Source: a bacterium (GTDB taxonomy: Bacteria > Zhuqueibacterota > QNDG01 > JAFGCO01). From it: a stretch of DNA of 64,000 nucleotides. A program made the translations under genes and the position numbers. Shown one piece after another: positions 8,564 to 19,631 of this stretch; position 1 is the first letter of the stretch, and every line of letters begins with the position of its first letter. Location: positions 1 through 64,000 of the forward strand of contig JAFGGN010000071.1 in assembly GCA_016930535.1 (NCBI GenBank). Reading direction: 5' to 3'. Under the pieces are notes generated by a model. That model made no database searches and was not told the DNA's origin. It worked only from the letters and a program-made list of their open reading frames with translations.

Positions 8564-10543
8564 TTATTCGGCAACCGGCTCAATTTTTACCCGATCAAAT
8601 TCGGAAATATTCATCGCATGACTGCTGTGCGAAACCACTTCCAGGCCCGTCAGGTATTTCCCGGAAAACGATTGCTTCAGGGTGACTTCGCCCAGCAGCT
8701 CCCATTGTTTTCCGTCTTCCGATTTGAAGGCCCTGAATGTGTGACCGTTTCTGGAAAGTCTGAAACAGACAGGCAATTCTGTAGTGCCACAATCTTTTTT
8801 GTCACACGAGCCGCCCGTATTTTCGCGCCACTGCAATGAAATGCCGTTGCCCGGGGTCATGCACAGCATTACGAATCTGCTGTCGTGATCGAGCGTTTCT
8901 CTGAACATCAGACCGGTTTTCGCCCAGGGATCCGGATCGGTCTGGGAGAGAATCCGGGCGGAAACGGACAGATCCCCGGAGGTTTCCCGGTTAACAAAAG
9001 CGAACTGGTCGCTTGCGTTCCAGATATCCGTACCGCCGGCTTCGATGGTGAAAACACCGTCATGATAAACAGCGGACGCCTTGTGGTCCCGGATTTCATC
9101 GAATTTCCAGGGAGGCGGGATATCGGAGGGAAGAACGTTCACCTCACACGATGCATTGAATGCACCATCGGCTGCCATTGCCCGGATGGTGCAGCGGCCT
9201 TCTTTATTTGCCGACACCCGGTAGTTATGCACGCCGGCCATGGACACGGCGGCTACCGCCTCATCGGATGCGGAGACCGAAACCGGCGCGTTGGAGGGAA
9301 TGACTGAAACCGTCAGCATCCTGTGATTGCCACGGTTGATTTCCAAAGTCGATTGCCCGAATTTTAATACCGAGACAGGGGCCTTTTCTCCTTTTATTTT
9401 TACCACGATCACGCCATGCGGTTCGACTTCGGTTTTAAAAACATCATCGACAGCATCGAGATCCTTTCCATTCCATAAATCACGCACCCGGCTTGAAATT
9501 CCCTTTTTAAAACCGATTTCTTCGAGGGTCACGAACATCGGGGTTTTGGTATCCGTCAGGTTCAGCAGCGCCACGGCGACCGAACCGTCACTAAGCGGTT
9601 TCTGCCATACCTGCAGCCCGGCATCATCCCTCAGCCTTGTCCCCTGAACGCCGAGCGGATCCTGATCGACGGCAATAATCTCCGGAGCGGTCAGGATTTC
9701 CCTGATCGTATCGTTCATGGTGCTGATATTGTTCCCGGCCATGAGTGGAGCCGCCAGCATGCACCACATGGCAAAATGTGCACGGCATTCGACCGGGGTC
9801 AGGGCATGATTGCCCACCTCGAGCATGTCGGGATCATTCCAGTGGCCCGGGCCTGCGAACGGGGCCAGATTGACATTCCTTTCAAGAAGCGGGACCCAGC
9901 CTGCACCGCCCCAGTTCCTGACACAGTCAAAACAATCCTGAATGTCGCTGGTCGTTCGCCACATGATGCCGATGCCTTCGGCCCATTCCCAGGGACTCGA
10001 GACGCCCCATTCACAAATGCTTAACAACATGGGCCTGCCGGTGGCCCTGATGGCGTCGCTCATAATCTGATACTGCGTGCGCGTGTCGAGCCCGTCCGTA
10101 AAGCACCAGTCTTCCTTGATGAAATCCACGCCCCATTCCGCGTAGGTCTTCGCATCGATGGTCTCATAACCGAAACTGCCGGGCCGCCCTCCGCATGTTT
10201 TGGTCCCGCAGCAGGTATATATCCCGAATTTCAGGCCCTTCGAATGGATATAATCGGCCAGGAATCGGATGCCTTCCGGGAAACGGGTCGAATCGGCCAC
10301 AATAATCCCGTTTTCGTCCCGGTCGATCTGCCAGCCATCATCGATGACGATATATTCGTACCCGGCATCGGCCATGCCTTTGGCCACCATGGAATCGGCC
10401 ACGGCCATGACGATCTTCGAATTGATATCCAGACCGAATGCGTTCCAGGAATTCCAGCCCATGGGAGGCGTCATTGCCAGTTCCGGGCTTTGGCCGAAAA
10501 TGGAATATGCGATGAAAATCAGGTTCAAAATCAGCTTTTTCAT
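8564..10543 (-). CDS. GH27 alpha-galactosidase with C-terminal Big2-like and concanavalin-like modules
   Basis: 659-residue exported enzyme from ATG 10543 (GAGGG site upstream; the TTG at 10555 is rejected). After a signal peptide comes the GH27 signature TPPMGWNSWNAFG, then the nucleophile Asp in VDFIKEDWC (about 145) and the acid/base Asp in WRTTSDI (about 200). A C-terminal beta domain closes the catalytic part at about 400. Two extra modules follow: a bacterial Ig-like (Big2-type) domain at about 410-475 and a concanavalin-like sandwich at about 480-655, resembling those on the two large GH3 proteins at 19632 and 24452. Alpha-D-galactosidase is the default; some GH27 enzymes are beta-L-arabinopyranosidases, which would also suit arabinoxylan or arabinogalactan. 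Confidence 0.9.
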   Translation of the reverse strand: MKKLILNLIFIAYSIFGQSPELAMTPPMGWNSWNAFGLDINSKIVMAVADSMVAKGMADAGYEYIVIDDGWQIDRDENGIIVADSTRFPEGIRFLADYIHSKGLKFGIYTCCGTKTCGGRPGSFGYETIDAKTYAEWGVDFIKEDWCFTDGLDTRTQYQIMSDAIRATGRPMLLSICEWGVSSPWEWAEGIGIMWRTTSDIQDCFDCVRNWGGAGWVPLLERNVNLAPFAGPGHWNDPDMLEVGNHALTPVECRAHFAMWCMLAAPLMAGNNISTMNDTIREILTAPEIIAVDQDPLGVQGTRLRDDAGLQVWQKPLSDGSVAVALLNLTDTKTPMFVTLEEIGFKKGISSRVRDLWNGKDLDAVDDVFKTEVEPHGVIVVKIKGEKAPVSVLKFGQSTLEINRGNHRMLTVSVIPSNAPVSVSASDEAVAAVSMAGVHNYRVSANKEGRCTIRAMAADGAFNASCEVNVLPSDIPPPWKFDEIRDHKASAVYHDGVFTIEAGGTDIWNASDQFAFVNRETSGDLSVSARILSQTDPDPWAKTGLMFRETLDHDSRFVMLCMTPGNGISLQWRENTGGSCDKKDCGTTELPVCFRLSRNGHTFRAFKSEDGKQWELLGEVTLKQSFSGKYLTGLEVVSHSSHAMNISEFDRVKIEPVAE

Positions 10544-10582
10544 TTGATCCCTCAAAATTTATGTGATGATGACAGAACGCGT

Positions 10583-12502
<1,920 letters not shown>

Positions 12503-12595
12503 TTATTCTCCTCGGTTTTGCATTATCGTCAAGGCAGCAAATTGACCAAATCGTTCAAAACCAATAAAATATCCCCGTGCTTCAGGAGCTTACAG

Positions 12596-13507
12596 TCAGT
12601 TCTGTGCAATCCACCCTGAACTTTTCATCCATCTGAACAGGGGTGCCATCCACATTTCCGTGGGCTGAAAAAGGACAAATCCATGATTCCCTTTCGGATA
12701 GAGATGCATTTCAACCGGCACGCAATGATGCCTCAAGGCTTGATAATATAAGATGCTGTTGTCCACATCCACTACCTTATCATCACCGGCATGCGTGATA
12801 TAGGCAGGCGGTGTATTTTCATCCACCTGCAGCTCATTGGAGAACATATCGATGATATCCCGGGATGGATTGTCGCCCAACAGATTCTTTCTGGAATCGG
12901 CATGGGTCAGGCTGTCTTGCATACTGATCACCGGGTATACCAGTATCTGAAAATCCGGACGGAGATTGGTATGACGGTTGTTCTCAATCACAGCTCTTTC
13001 AAAATGAGTGGCCGCGGTTGAAGCCAGATGCCCGCCGGCGGAAAATCCCATAATCCCGACTTTACTGGTATCGATTCCCCATTTGAATCCATTTTCCCGT
13101 ACCCACATGATGGCCTGCTGGGCATCCTGCAATGGACCCATTTTTTTATCCGGCATCATTTCGTCATTGGGAATCCGGTACTTGAGTACAAAGGCAGCCA
13201 CACCATTTCTCGCAAATTCTCTGGCTGTTTTAATGCCTTCAGCCTGATAAACGACGACTCCGTATGCGCCTCCCGGACAAATGATAACAGCAGCACCCGT
13301 CGATAATTCCCTTTCCGGCAGAAAGACTTCCAGAGTAGGGTCGGTCACTCCGAAAATTAGTCCACCCGGCTTGTCACCTCCGGTTTCCCTGACATCGGAT
13401 GGCTTCGAATTGGGAATATGATCCGGATAGAGTCGGAACACGTTTTGTGCGCTTATGGTCAGTACACATACGAACAATAAAGCTGAATACGTTTGAATGA
13501 TTTTCAC
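12596..13507 (-). CDS. Alpha/beta-hydrolase, acetylxylan/feruloyl esterase-like (BD-FAE type)
   Basis: 303-residue exported hydrolase. It starts with GTG at 13507, preceded by AGGTGG. Signal peptide 1-20. The oxyanion-hole motif is CPGGAYG (about 78-83), the nucleophile Ser156 is in GFSAGGH, the Asp is in HAGDDKVV and the His in GNHGF near the end, so the triad is complete. The short length and motifs resemble the esterase/lipase-like proteins common in xylan loci that deacetylate or deferuloylate oligosaccharides. The gene lies 41 bases after the TAXI-like gene. The exact ester is not predictable from the sequence. Confidence 0.82.
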   Translation of the reverse strand: MKIIQTYSALLFVCVLTISAQNVFRLYPDHIPNSKPSDVRETGGDKPGGLIFGVTDPTLEVFLPERELSTGAAVIICPGGAYGVVVYQAEGIKTAREFARNGVAAFVLKYRIPNDEMMPDKKMGPLQDAQQAIMWVRENGFKWGIDTSKVGIMGFSAGGHLASTAATHFERAVIENNRHTNLRPDFQILVYPVISMQDSLTHADSRKNLLGDNPSRDIIDMFSNELQVDENTPPAYITHAGDDKVVDVDNSILYYQALRHHCVPVEMHLYPKGNHGFVLFQPTEMWMAPLFRWMKSSGWIAQN

Positions 13508-13548
13508 TGGCGTCCACCTGGTGTTTTATTTGATTTTCTCTGGTCCTG

Positions 13549-14646
13549 TTATCGATCTGATTTCATATATCCGGCTTCCCGGTAATACCTTTCGGCCCCG
13601 GGATGCAGGGGTACGCCGAAATTCTGCCATACTGTCTCCGGATCATAGGTATAAACCCGGATATACCATTTCAGCGCCCCGTGATTGTCGTCGATCGCTT
13701 TAGCCAGGTCGTACGCGGCCTGTTCCGGCATATTCTCACGCCCGAATACGGATTCCCCGGATCTGTCAAGTGTCCTGATCCGTCGGTCGACTCCCCTGAG
13801 CAATCCATGTTGAACTTCAACGAATTCAGCATCCACGTTTTGCTGAGCCATGCGTTTCAGTACTTCTTCGGGCAACTCCAAAAAATACAGATCGAATTTC
13901 TGGCTCAATGCGGTCCACCATGAAGATTCCGGATTCATGGCCGGGCTTGCCAGAAAACCGGCGATCATATCGAAATCCCCCATTAAAGCCTCTTCGATTG
14001 CAACCGATGTTTTTCCGCCCCATGCGGCAATATCATCGGCTGTGATACCGTAATACTGAAGGATGGTTATCAGATTCCTGTCATTACCCATGATCCGTAC
14101 AGGCAGACTCCTTTCCTTGATGTGTGCAAAGTCCCCAATCCCCGATTCTTTCTTTACGGCCACCAGGTAGTAGAACGGATCCTCGATTTTGGCGATGAGA
14201 CGAAGATTCCGATAGGGGCCCTGACCGGCAAGTTTGTCGTGGTATGCGGCATGAAGCATGGCACTTGATGTCACGCCAAAATCCACCCGGGCATCGATGC
14301 GCACATTCACGCCGTCTGCAAGATTGATCTCATCGAGCGGCGGCGGATAATCATGCCGGGATACCAGACCCGGTCCGTACCATCGGTTACAGTTCCGGCA
14401 GAGAATGACGGAGTAGCCGCAGGATTCCAGTGATTCCTTGACAAAATCACCCAGCTCCCCCCATGGACATCCGCATTCGCATGCAGAGGCCATGACCGGT
14501 CTTTTCACATCCCAGCCGGTTTCACCGACATCCAGGTCTTCCTGAGCCTGAATCAGAGGAACAGCCAGAATCAGGGTACATAATAGACCGGCTGATTTAA
14601 CCGGCCAAGTCGGCCTGAAAGCCTTCCATGATTTTATTTTGCCCAT
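13549..14646 (-). CDS. TAXI-family TRAP-type solute-binding protein, orphan, Cys-rich N-terminus
   Basis: 365 residues, with a signal or membrane segment at about 18-35. The C-terminal part is typical of TAXI periplasmic receptors (AIDDNHGALKW, then FGVPLHPGAERYYREAGY), and the middle has the usual SSAMLHAAYHDK segment. The N-terminal part has a dense Cys cluster (Cys56, 58, 60, 76, 83, 86), which I do not know from ordinary TAXI proteins and which could bind a metal or form disulfides. No TRAP permease gene (DctQ/DctM type) is in the window, so it may serve a distant permease or act as a binding/sensory protein. The start overlaps the end of the upstream esterase by 13 bases and has a GAAGG site inside it. 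Confidence 0.72.
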   Translation of the reverse strand: MGKIKSWKAFRPTWPVKSAGLLCTLILAVPLIQAQEDLDVGETGWDVKRPVMASACECGCPWGELGDFVKESLESCGYSVILCRNCNRWYGPGLVSRHDYPPPLDEINLADGVNVRIDARVDFGVTSSAMLHAAYHDKLAGQGPYRNLRLIAKIEDPFYYLVAVKKESGIGDFAHIKERSLPVRIMGNDRNLITILQYYGITADDIAAWGGKTSVAIEEALMGDFDMIAGFLASPAMNPESSWWTALSQKFDLYFLELPEEVLKRMAQQNVDAEFVEVQHGLLRGVDRRIRTLDRSGESVFGRENMPEQAAYDLAKAIDDNHGALKWYIRVYTYDPETVWQNFGVPLHPGAERYYREAGYMKSDR

Positions 14647-16193
14647 GCATCACCTTCCGGAGACCGCCTCCATTTGAAATAGGCATCCAGTACTTTCAGC
14701 GATTCCAGGCTGGGCACCGGTCCGGTATGAGGGGTCTGTCCGAAAACCATGACGTCTGGGGTTTCGTCACTGAAATTCGGCCACTCGGGAACGCCTTCTC
14801 CGTTCGGATTGCCGGTTTTGGCAAAATTTGTCCAGTATGTGGCCATCGATTCTGAAATTTTCAGATCGGCTTCCGTCATTTCCGGATTCGACAGATCGAG
14901 GGTTTTAAAAACGTACGCGACATCCTGCCCATGAGGAGATCCATAACCGTAACGGGGAGAGTCCTCCGGATAGACCGGATGCTGATCGAAATAATAAAAA
15001 TAAGCTTTGGATTTTCCCATCTTTGCCTGAAGCCGCGCCCAGCTCCATGTATGCCAGCCGAATGCCGCATCGCGGGCCAGATCGCGGGCGGTTTTTGGTA
15101 TTGCATTCTCGCCGACAGGATAAGCTTTCAGGAGATCCTCGGCAAACTTCCCATACCGCAGCCGGACACCGGCAATGAATTCTTCCGGTTCTTTTGTTCG
15201 CGTGAAACTGGCACCTTCATCCGAATTGTAGCCCACGAGTATCGGCGTATCGTTAAACCGGCCGGCCTCGTAAAGTTTGTACTGATCATCGGGAATGACA
15301 TACCCGTCAATAATGGGCCACGCCAGTCCGCGTATGGCAGGAAGCTTATCCGCGTCGATTTTTCGCAATTCAGCAATGGAAGAAACACCGGCACTTTCAG
15401 CATAGGCCAATCCGGCATTTTCAGCATCTTTCAATCGCTTCTGGTTCTCACCGGGATAAGTCGTAGGACGCGAAGGACCGAAGGAACCGCCGCTTTGTGA
15501 AACGGCGCCATGAAACAGGCCCTTGGCAAGCGGTGAGGCGCACAGCATGCTGACCGCAATCCCTCCGGCAGACTCGCCGAAAATGGTCACTTTGTTCGGA
15601 TCGCCGCCGAAGGCAGCGATATTCTCATGAATCCACCGGAGACCGGCTATCATATCGAGCAGGCCGTAATTGCCGGAAACATGATGCGGACTTTCGGCAC
15701 TTAATTCCGGATGGGCCATAAATCCGAGCTGACCCACACGGTAGGCGATACTGACAAGTACCACGCCCTTTCTGGCCAGATATTCTCCGTTATAAGCAGG
15801 CACTGAAGTTGCGCCGCCGTTAAATCCGCCGCCGTAAATCCAGACCAGCACCGGGATCCGGTCGTTTGTGAATCTGGCCGGTGTCCAGATATTCAGGTAA
15901 AGGCAGTCTTCATTTTTTCCTTCAGGCGGGCCCCAGGCCTGTACAGGGTCAGATGCGAACTTATCTGCTTGCAGCACGGTGTCCCATTGTGCAACAGGTT
16001 GAGGTGCTTTCCATCTTAAGTCACCGACAGGCGGGGCCGCAAACGGAATGCCTTTAAAAACGGTCAGACCGTCTTCGGAAATTCCCTGTATCTGCCCGCT
16101 TTCGACTTTGACGAGTGCGGTCATACGGGTCTTGCTGCACCCCGATGCAAGCAGCACAACAAGTATCGCGATAAAAACAAGTACTTTCTTCAT
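14634..16193 (-). CDS. Type-B carboxylesterase lipoprotein
   Basis: 519-residue lipoprotein; the lipobox LASGC puts the modified Cys at 19. Type-B carboxylesterase hallmarks are EDCLYLNIWTP (about 95-105), the oxyanion-hole WIYGGGFNGG (about 118-127) and nucleophile Ser208 in GESAGG. The acidic residue in NSDEGASF and the His in GSPHGQDV complete the triad. Such proteins hydrolyse acetyl or aryl esters; in this setting plant-wall esters (acetyl or feruloyl) are likely. Lipidation suggests the periplasmic or outer-membrane face. It lies 16 bases downstream of a GH43 gene. Confidence 0.87.
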   Translation of the reverse strand: MKKVLVFIAILVVLLASGCSKTRMTALVKVESGQIQGISEDGLTVFKGIPFAAPPVGDLRWKAPQPVAQWDTVLQADKFASDPVQAWGPPEGKNEDCLYLNIWTPARFTNDRIPVLVWIYGGGFNGGATSVPAYNGEYLARKGVVLVSIAYRVGQLGFMAHPELSAESPHHVSGNYGLLDMIAGLRWIHENIAAFGGDPNKVTIFGESAGGIAVSMLCASPLAKGLFHGAVSQSGGSFGPSRPTTYPGENQKRLKDAENAGLAYAESAGVSSIAELRKIDADKLPAIRGLAWPIIDGYVIPDDQYKLYEAGRFNDTPILVGYNSDEGASFTRTKEPEEFIAGVRLRYGKFAEDLLKAYPVGENAIPKTARDLARDAAFGWHTWSWARLQAKMGKSKAYFYYFDQHPVYPEDSPRYGYGSPHGQDVAYVFKTLDLSNPEMTEADLKISESMATYWTNFAKTGNPNGEGVPEWPNFSDETPDVMVFGQTPHTGPVPSLESLKVLDAYFKWRRSPEGDAWAK

Positions 16194-16209
16194 AAGGACG
16201 GTTTCTTAT

Positions 16210-17664
16210 TTAATACTGCATTTTAAAGTTCCAGCGCGAATTGTCGCTTTCCGGATCGAATCTGGCAAGCGTCGGTGTCCTCGCGCCCACAGCGGTTAAA
16301 ACCAGCGGTTCACCGGAACCGGGAATCATTTTCGGCATGATCCGATATGTGCCGTCAATTATCTGATCGATACGCCAGAGCTGTTCAGGCGCCCTGGTAA
16401 AAAACGGAACCGTCACAACTTCACAATCCGCAGTGGCAGCCAGCGCACGATCCGTTCCGGCAATGGTGATCTTGAAGTAGGGTGAGCCGGGATAGCCGCC
16501 GACGCTGTCGACAGGAGTGATTGTCCACTTCTGATGCGGACGGACCATAAAATCGCCCATGCGGATGTCTATGTTGCCGGTCGGCCAGTCCTTTTCCACA
16601 TCGGCCAGTGTCTGATGCGGAACCGGTATTACGGGTTCATTGTTCTCGCGCCTGAACCAGCGCCCCGTTCTGGGCATTCGCACAAAATCCACGACCAGTT
16701 CCAGGGCATAGCCACTCCGTTCGGACTGGATCTGATAGGTGCCTTCCCTGAAGTTTTCCCCTGCGACCGGCCAGCCGTCTTTCCAGAGAAGCGGTTCAAT
16801 ACTCAATACGCTGTAGCCGCTTTTACGCAGGTCGGCCTCGTAATGGCAGGAAAATTTTTGTATACCGTCACCCAGATCCAGCAGGCCAAAATGTCCCGCC
16901 CCGATCAGGGGACCATGGGCTGCCGCCACCAGCTTGCCCCCGCCCATAAGCATGGGGACATCCATATTGTCCACATAAGGACCGGTCACATTTCTGGATC
17001 GTCCCGCACGGATGTTGTAGGTCGAATTGGCACCGTCGCAGCACGTGCCATGCGTGGCAAGCAGGTAGTACCAGCCGTCACGATACATCATCGCAGTCGC
17101 TTCGCAGTCAATCGCTATATTTACGGGTTCATTCCCCGGCATCCGTTTCCCGGTACCGGGATCGAGCTCGACCAGCCGGATGAAACCAAAATAGGTTCCA
17201 TAAGAGAGCCACAGTCTGCCACTCGTGGGATCCAAAAGGAATGCCGAATCAATAGCATCGCAGTCTTCTTCACCGTCAGAAGAGGCGACGATTGTTTCAT
17301 CATTAAATCCGAAATCCGGAGACTTGGGATCGAGTGTTTTCGTCCACATCACATAGACATTACTGGCGTGTCCGCCTCCCAGTCCGCCGCCGCCCTTGGC
17401 ATACGTCATGTAGTAGCGGTCCCCGATATGGATGACATCCGGAGCCACACCGCCACCGGGACGTTCGGCCCCTCCGTGCCATATCCAGCCGTCTTCAGAG
17501 ATCAGGCCGCCACCGCCGGTACCAAACGTATAATACCTGCCGTCGCACAGCATGATGGTCGAGGGGTCATGAATGTATGGTTCTCCTTCCTGGGCGAATA
17601 TCAGATTGGACACCCAGAGAAAGAACAGGGTAAAAACGGTTCCCTTCAGAATATGGGATCTCAT
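16210..17664 (-). CDS. GH43 glycosidase with C-terminal ricin/CBM13-like domain
   Basis: 484 residues from ATG 17664, chosen because a near-perfect AGGAGG lies 5 bases upstream and the signal peptide (MRSHILKGTVFTLFFLW) begins there; the in-frame start at 17712 is rejected. The five-bladed propeller of GH43 is indicated by the first catalytic Asp in EPYIHDPS, the second in CDAIDSAFLLD and the Glu in DCEATAMM. The pattern is closest to arabinan- or arabinoxylan-active GH43 proteins (endo-arabinanase or arabinofuranosidase type). After about residue 310 a lectin-like beta-trefoil region seems to follow (repeats with Q-W endings near 388 and 450), but this is a weak call. Confidence 0.85.
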   Translation of the reverse strand: MRSHILKGTVFTLFFLWVSNLIFAQEGEPYIHDPSTIMLCDGRYYTFGTGGGGLISEDGWIWHGGAERPGGGVAPDVIHIGDRYYMTYAKGGGGLGGGHASNVYVMWTKTLDPKSPDFGFNDETIVASSDGEEDCDAIDSAFLLDPTSGRLWLSYGTYFGFIRLVELDPGTGKRMPGNEPVNIAIDCEATAMMYRDGWYYLLATHGTCCDGANSTYNIRAGRSRNVTGPYVDNMDVPMLMGGGKLVAAAHGPLIGAGHFGLLDLGDGIQKFSCHYEADLRKSGYSVLSIEPLLWKDGWPVAGENFREGTYQIQSERSGYALELVVDFVRMPRTGRWFRRENNEPVIPVPHQTLADVEKDWPTGNIDIRMGDFMVRPHQKWTITPVDSVGGYPGSPYFKITIAGTDRALAATADCEVVTVPFFTRAPEQLWRIDQIIDGTYRIMPKMIPGSGEPLVLTAVGARTPTLARFDPESDNSRWNFKMQY

Positions 17665-17711
17665 AAATCCTCCTATCACAAAACGATCAAAGTCAAAACA
17701 AAAATCACGCA

Positions 17712-18458
17712 TTAATTTCCGTTATTTTCAAAGCTTATTGTGAGATCCCTGACCGGATCACCATTCTCATTGATAAAGCGAACACAGAAATCACTCATTC
17801 CGGGACCGTTAATGACAGCGCCGCGAATGACGTTCTGCCCTTTTTTGAGCATCAGGCGCCCGGAAACGAAATCATCCATAACCATACGGCGGTCACCGGT
17901 GAGAAGAACGGCTTCCTCGCCGTTCAACCACCACATGGACGCAGAATTGGATCCGACAGCCATACGGACATTCTTCATCTGCCGCGGGCTGTAAACGACC
18001 GTAACCGCCCAGAACAGAACACCGTACTTTTGCTTATCCAGACCGGCGGCGAATCGAAAAAGTTTGACATTGAAATTTGTAGCATCCAGGGCATGCCAGG
18101 TCAGCTCCTGATCAGCAACGCGCACCTTATCACCGTCGTTCGGAATCACGGTGAACTGACCGGGAAAGTATTCGGTATTGAATGCATCACGGAGGTAACT
18201 GTCGGTAAACACGGTATTGGTACGGTTAGGCTTGTTAATTGGCTCAAGAAGCAGCCAGCGCCGGAGGAATCCCTCAGCGTCCGGAGCGATGGAAGCTGAG
18301 TCGGCAGCCTTAAAATACGGTTCGACACCAATGTGAGCGGCATTACTTTCCGTTTTGCTGTCAGCGGTTGCGTCTGATATGGCTGCGCAGCCCTGAAATA
18401 TCACGATTGCAGCCAAAAGGCTGAATACCGGCTTGATTATATGACGGATATTATTCAT
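17712..18458 (-). CDS. Lipoprotein with galactose-binding-like beta-sandwich
   Basis: 248 residues from ATG 18458 (AAAGG site upstream); a longer frame would overlap the upstream GH43 gene. Signal peptide with a lipobox-like IFQGC around residues 19-23. The mature part starts with FLRRWLLLEPI and continues with NTVFTDSYLRDAF, features I associate with accessory beta-sandwich modules attached to acetylxylan esterases and related enzymes in plant-wall loci. No catalytic motif is visible. It is flanked on both sides by GH43 genes. A role as a surface glycan-binding lipoprotein or enzyme partner is inferred only. Confidence 0.55.
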   Translation of the reverse strand: MNNIRHIIKPVFSLLAAIVIFQGCAAISDATADSKTESNAAHIGVEPYFKAADSASIAPDAEGFLRRWLLLEPINKPNRTNTVFTDSYLRDAFNTEYFPGQFTVIPNDGDKVRVADQELTWHALDATNFNVKLFRFAAGLDKQKYGVLFWAVTVVYSPRQMKNVRMAVGSNSASMWWLNGEEAVLLTGDRRMVMDDFVSGRLMLKKGQNVIRGAVINGPGMSDFCVRFINENGDPVRDLTISFENNGN

Positions 18459-18477
18459 AAGCAAACCTTTCATTAAA

Positions 18478-19611
18478 TTATGGGTAATATTTTTGTCCAA
18501 GCACCAGTTTGTCTCCGGAATCATCCACCTCATAGAGCTGCGGTTTGCGCCGTCCTCTTTCTTCGGCATGGTGAATAATCAGCAGTCTCTTGCCTTCGAA
18601 GGTCGTGAACAGCATTCCATGACCCGAATTGTCCGCTTTCAAAGCATCCGGTTCCTGAATCCAGGGACCTTTGATACTTCCGGATGTCGAGTAAGCCACA
18701 CCCTGCGCATACCGGTGTTCTCCCCAGCTTGACCACAGCATGCCCAGCTGACCCGTTTGTGTCCGGAACAGCTGAGGCCCGTCGGTCACCCAGCCCGGCA
18801 TTTTCATCCCGAAGGTCGCTTCCCCGATGCTGTTCATCTCCTTGCACCATGCCGCCTCACTGGCGCGGAAAATGGTGACCGGCTCGGCGGTCCGATGTGT
18901 GAGGTCCTTTGAAAGAGGCATATAATCCATGGTCCCGTCGATAAGCTGCGTCCACTCGTGAACGAATACCATATAGGTTGTGTCATTTTCCTGATAAAGT
19001 GTGCCGTCGATAATATCCCAGTCCTCTGGACCGAGGCAGAAATCATACGCATCGACCAAAGGTTTATAAGGTCCTTCAGGGGAATCGGCCACCAGGAGTT
19101 GGGTCTGGTTGCGGGGTACATTGTACCGGCGCGGAACGGTTTCGATCAGTGTCGTATGGTCGCTCCAGGTACCGGCCAGGATGTATTTGTTCCCGAACCG
19201 GTGAATCTCGGCCGCGGCAACCCAGAGACTGTCCATCCAGGTCCCTGTGAGGTCGATGATTTTGTAAGGGCCTGTCCACATTTTCAGGTCTTTACTTTGA
19301 TACAACCGGCCTCCTGTGCCGGTCAGATAATAGGTCTTTGTTTCATTATCCGGCAAAACAAAGGGATCACTCATGGAAATCTCATCCAGCATCACTGTCT
19401 GGATTGCAGGTTCCGGGCGTGCCGGCCAGGGCAGCCGTTTTTGTTTCGTAGTACCGACATTGCGGATCCTTCCGAAACTGTTCTGCCCCGGATCGGCAAG
19501 CGGCGCCTGTTCTCCGGGGACCGGTTGCATTTTTGTTTTTGTCTGGGAGGCGGCCGGTTGGTTCAAACCGGCGGCAAGCAGTACGGCTATAAAAAAAATA
19601 CAACTTTTCAT
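18478..19611 (-). CDS. GH43-family glycosidase
   Basis: 377-residue exported propeller enzyme. Signal peptide about 1-22, then a proline-rich linker up to about 70. The first Asp is in MSDPFVLPD. WVAAAEIHRFGNKYIL marks the second blade, IIDGTLYQENDTTYMVF the Asp of the middle blade, and the later TDGPQLF and GPWIQEP repeats complete the five-blade pattern. Arabinofuranosidase or beta-xylosidase activity is expected for the family; subfamily cannot be fixed by eye. It follows the large GH3 gene by 20 bases with a GGAAGGGG site and precedes a lipoprotein gene by 19 bases, so all three are co-transcribed. Confidence 0.83.
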   Translation of the reverse strand: MKSCIFFIAVLLAAGLNQPAASQTKTKMQPVPGEQAPLADPGQNSFGRIRNVGTTKQKRLPWPARPEPAIQTVMLDEISMSDPFVLPDNETKTYYLTGTGGRLYQSKDLKMWTGPYKIIDLTGTWMDSLWVAAAEIHRFGNKYILAGTWSDHTTLIETVPRRYNVPRNQTQLLVADSPEGPYKPLVDAYDFCLGPEDWDIIDGTLYQENDTTYMVFVHEWTQLIDGTMDYMPLSKDLTHRTAEPVTIFRASEAAWCKEMNSIGEATFGMKMPGWVTDGPQLFRTQTGQLGMLWSSWGEHRYAQGVAYSTSGSIKGPWIQEPDALKADNSGHGMLFTTFEGKRLLIIHHAEERGRRKPQLYEVDDSGDKLVLGQKYYP

Positions 19612-19631
19612 GAGTGTGATCCCCTTCCATT

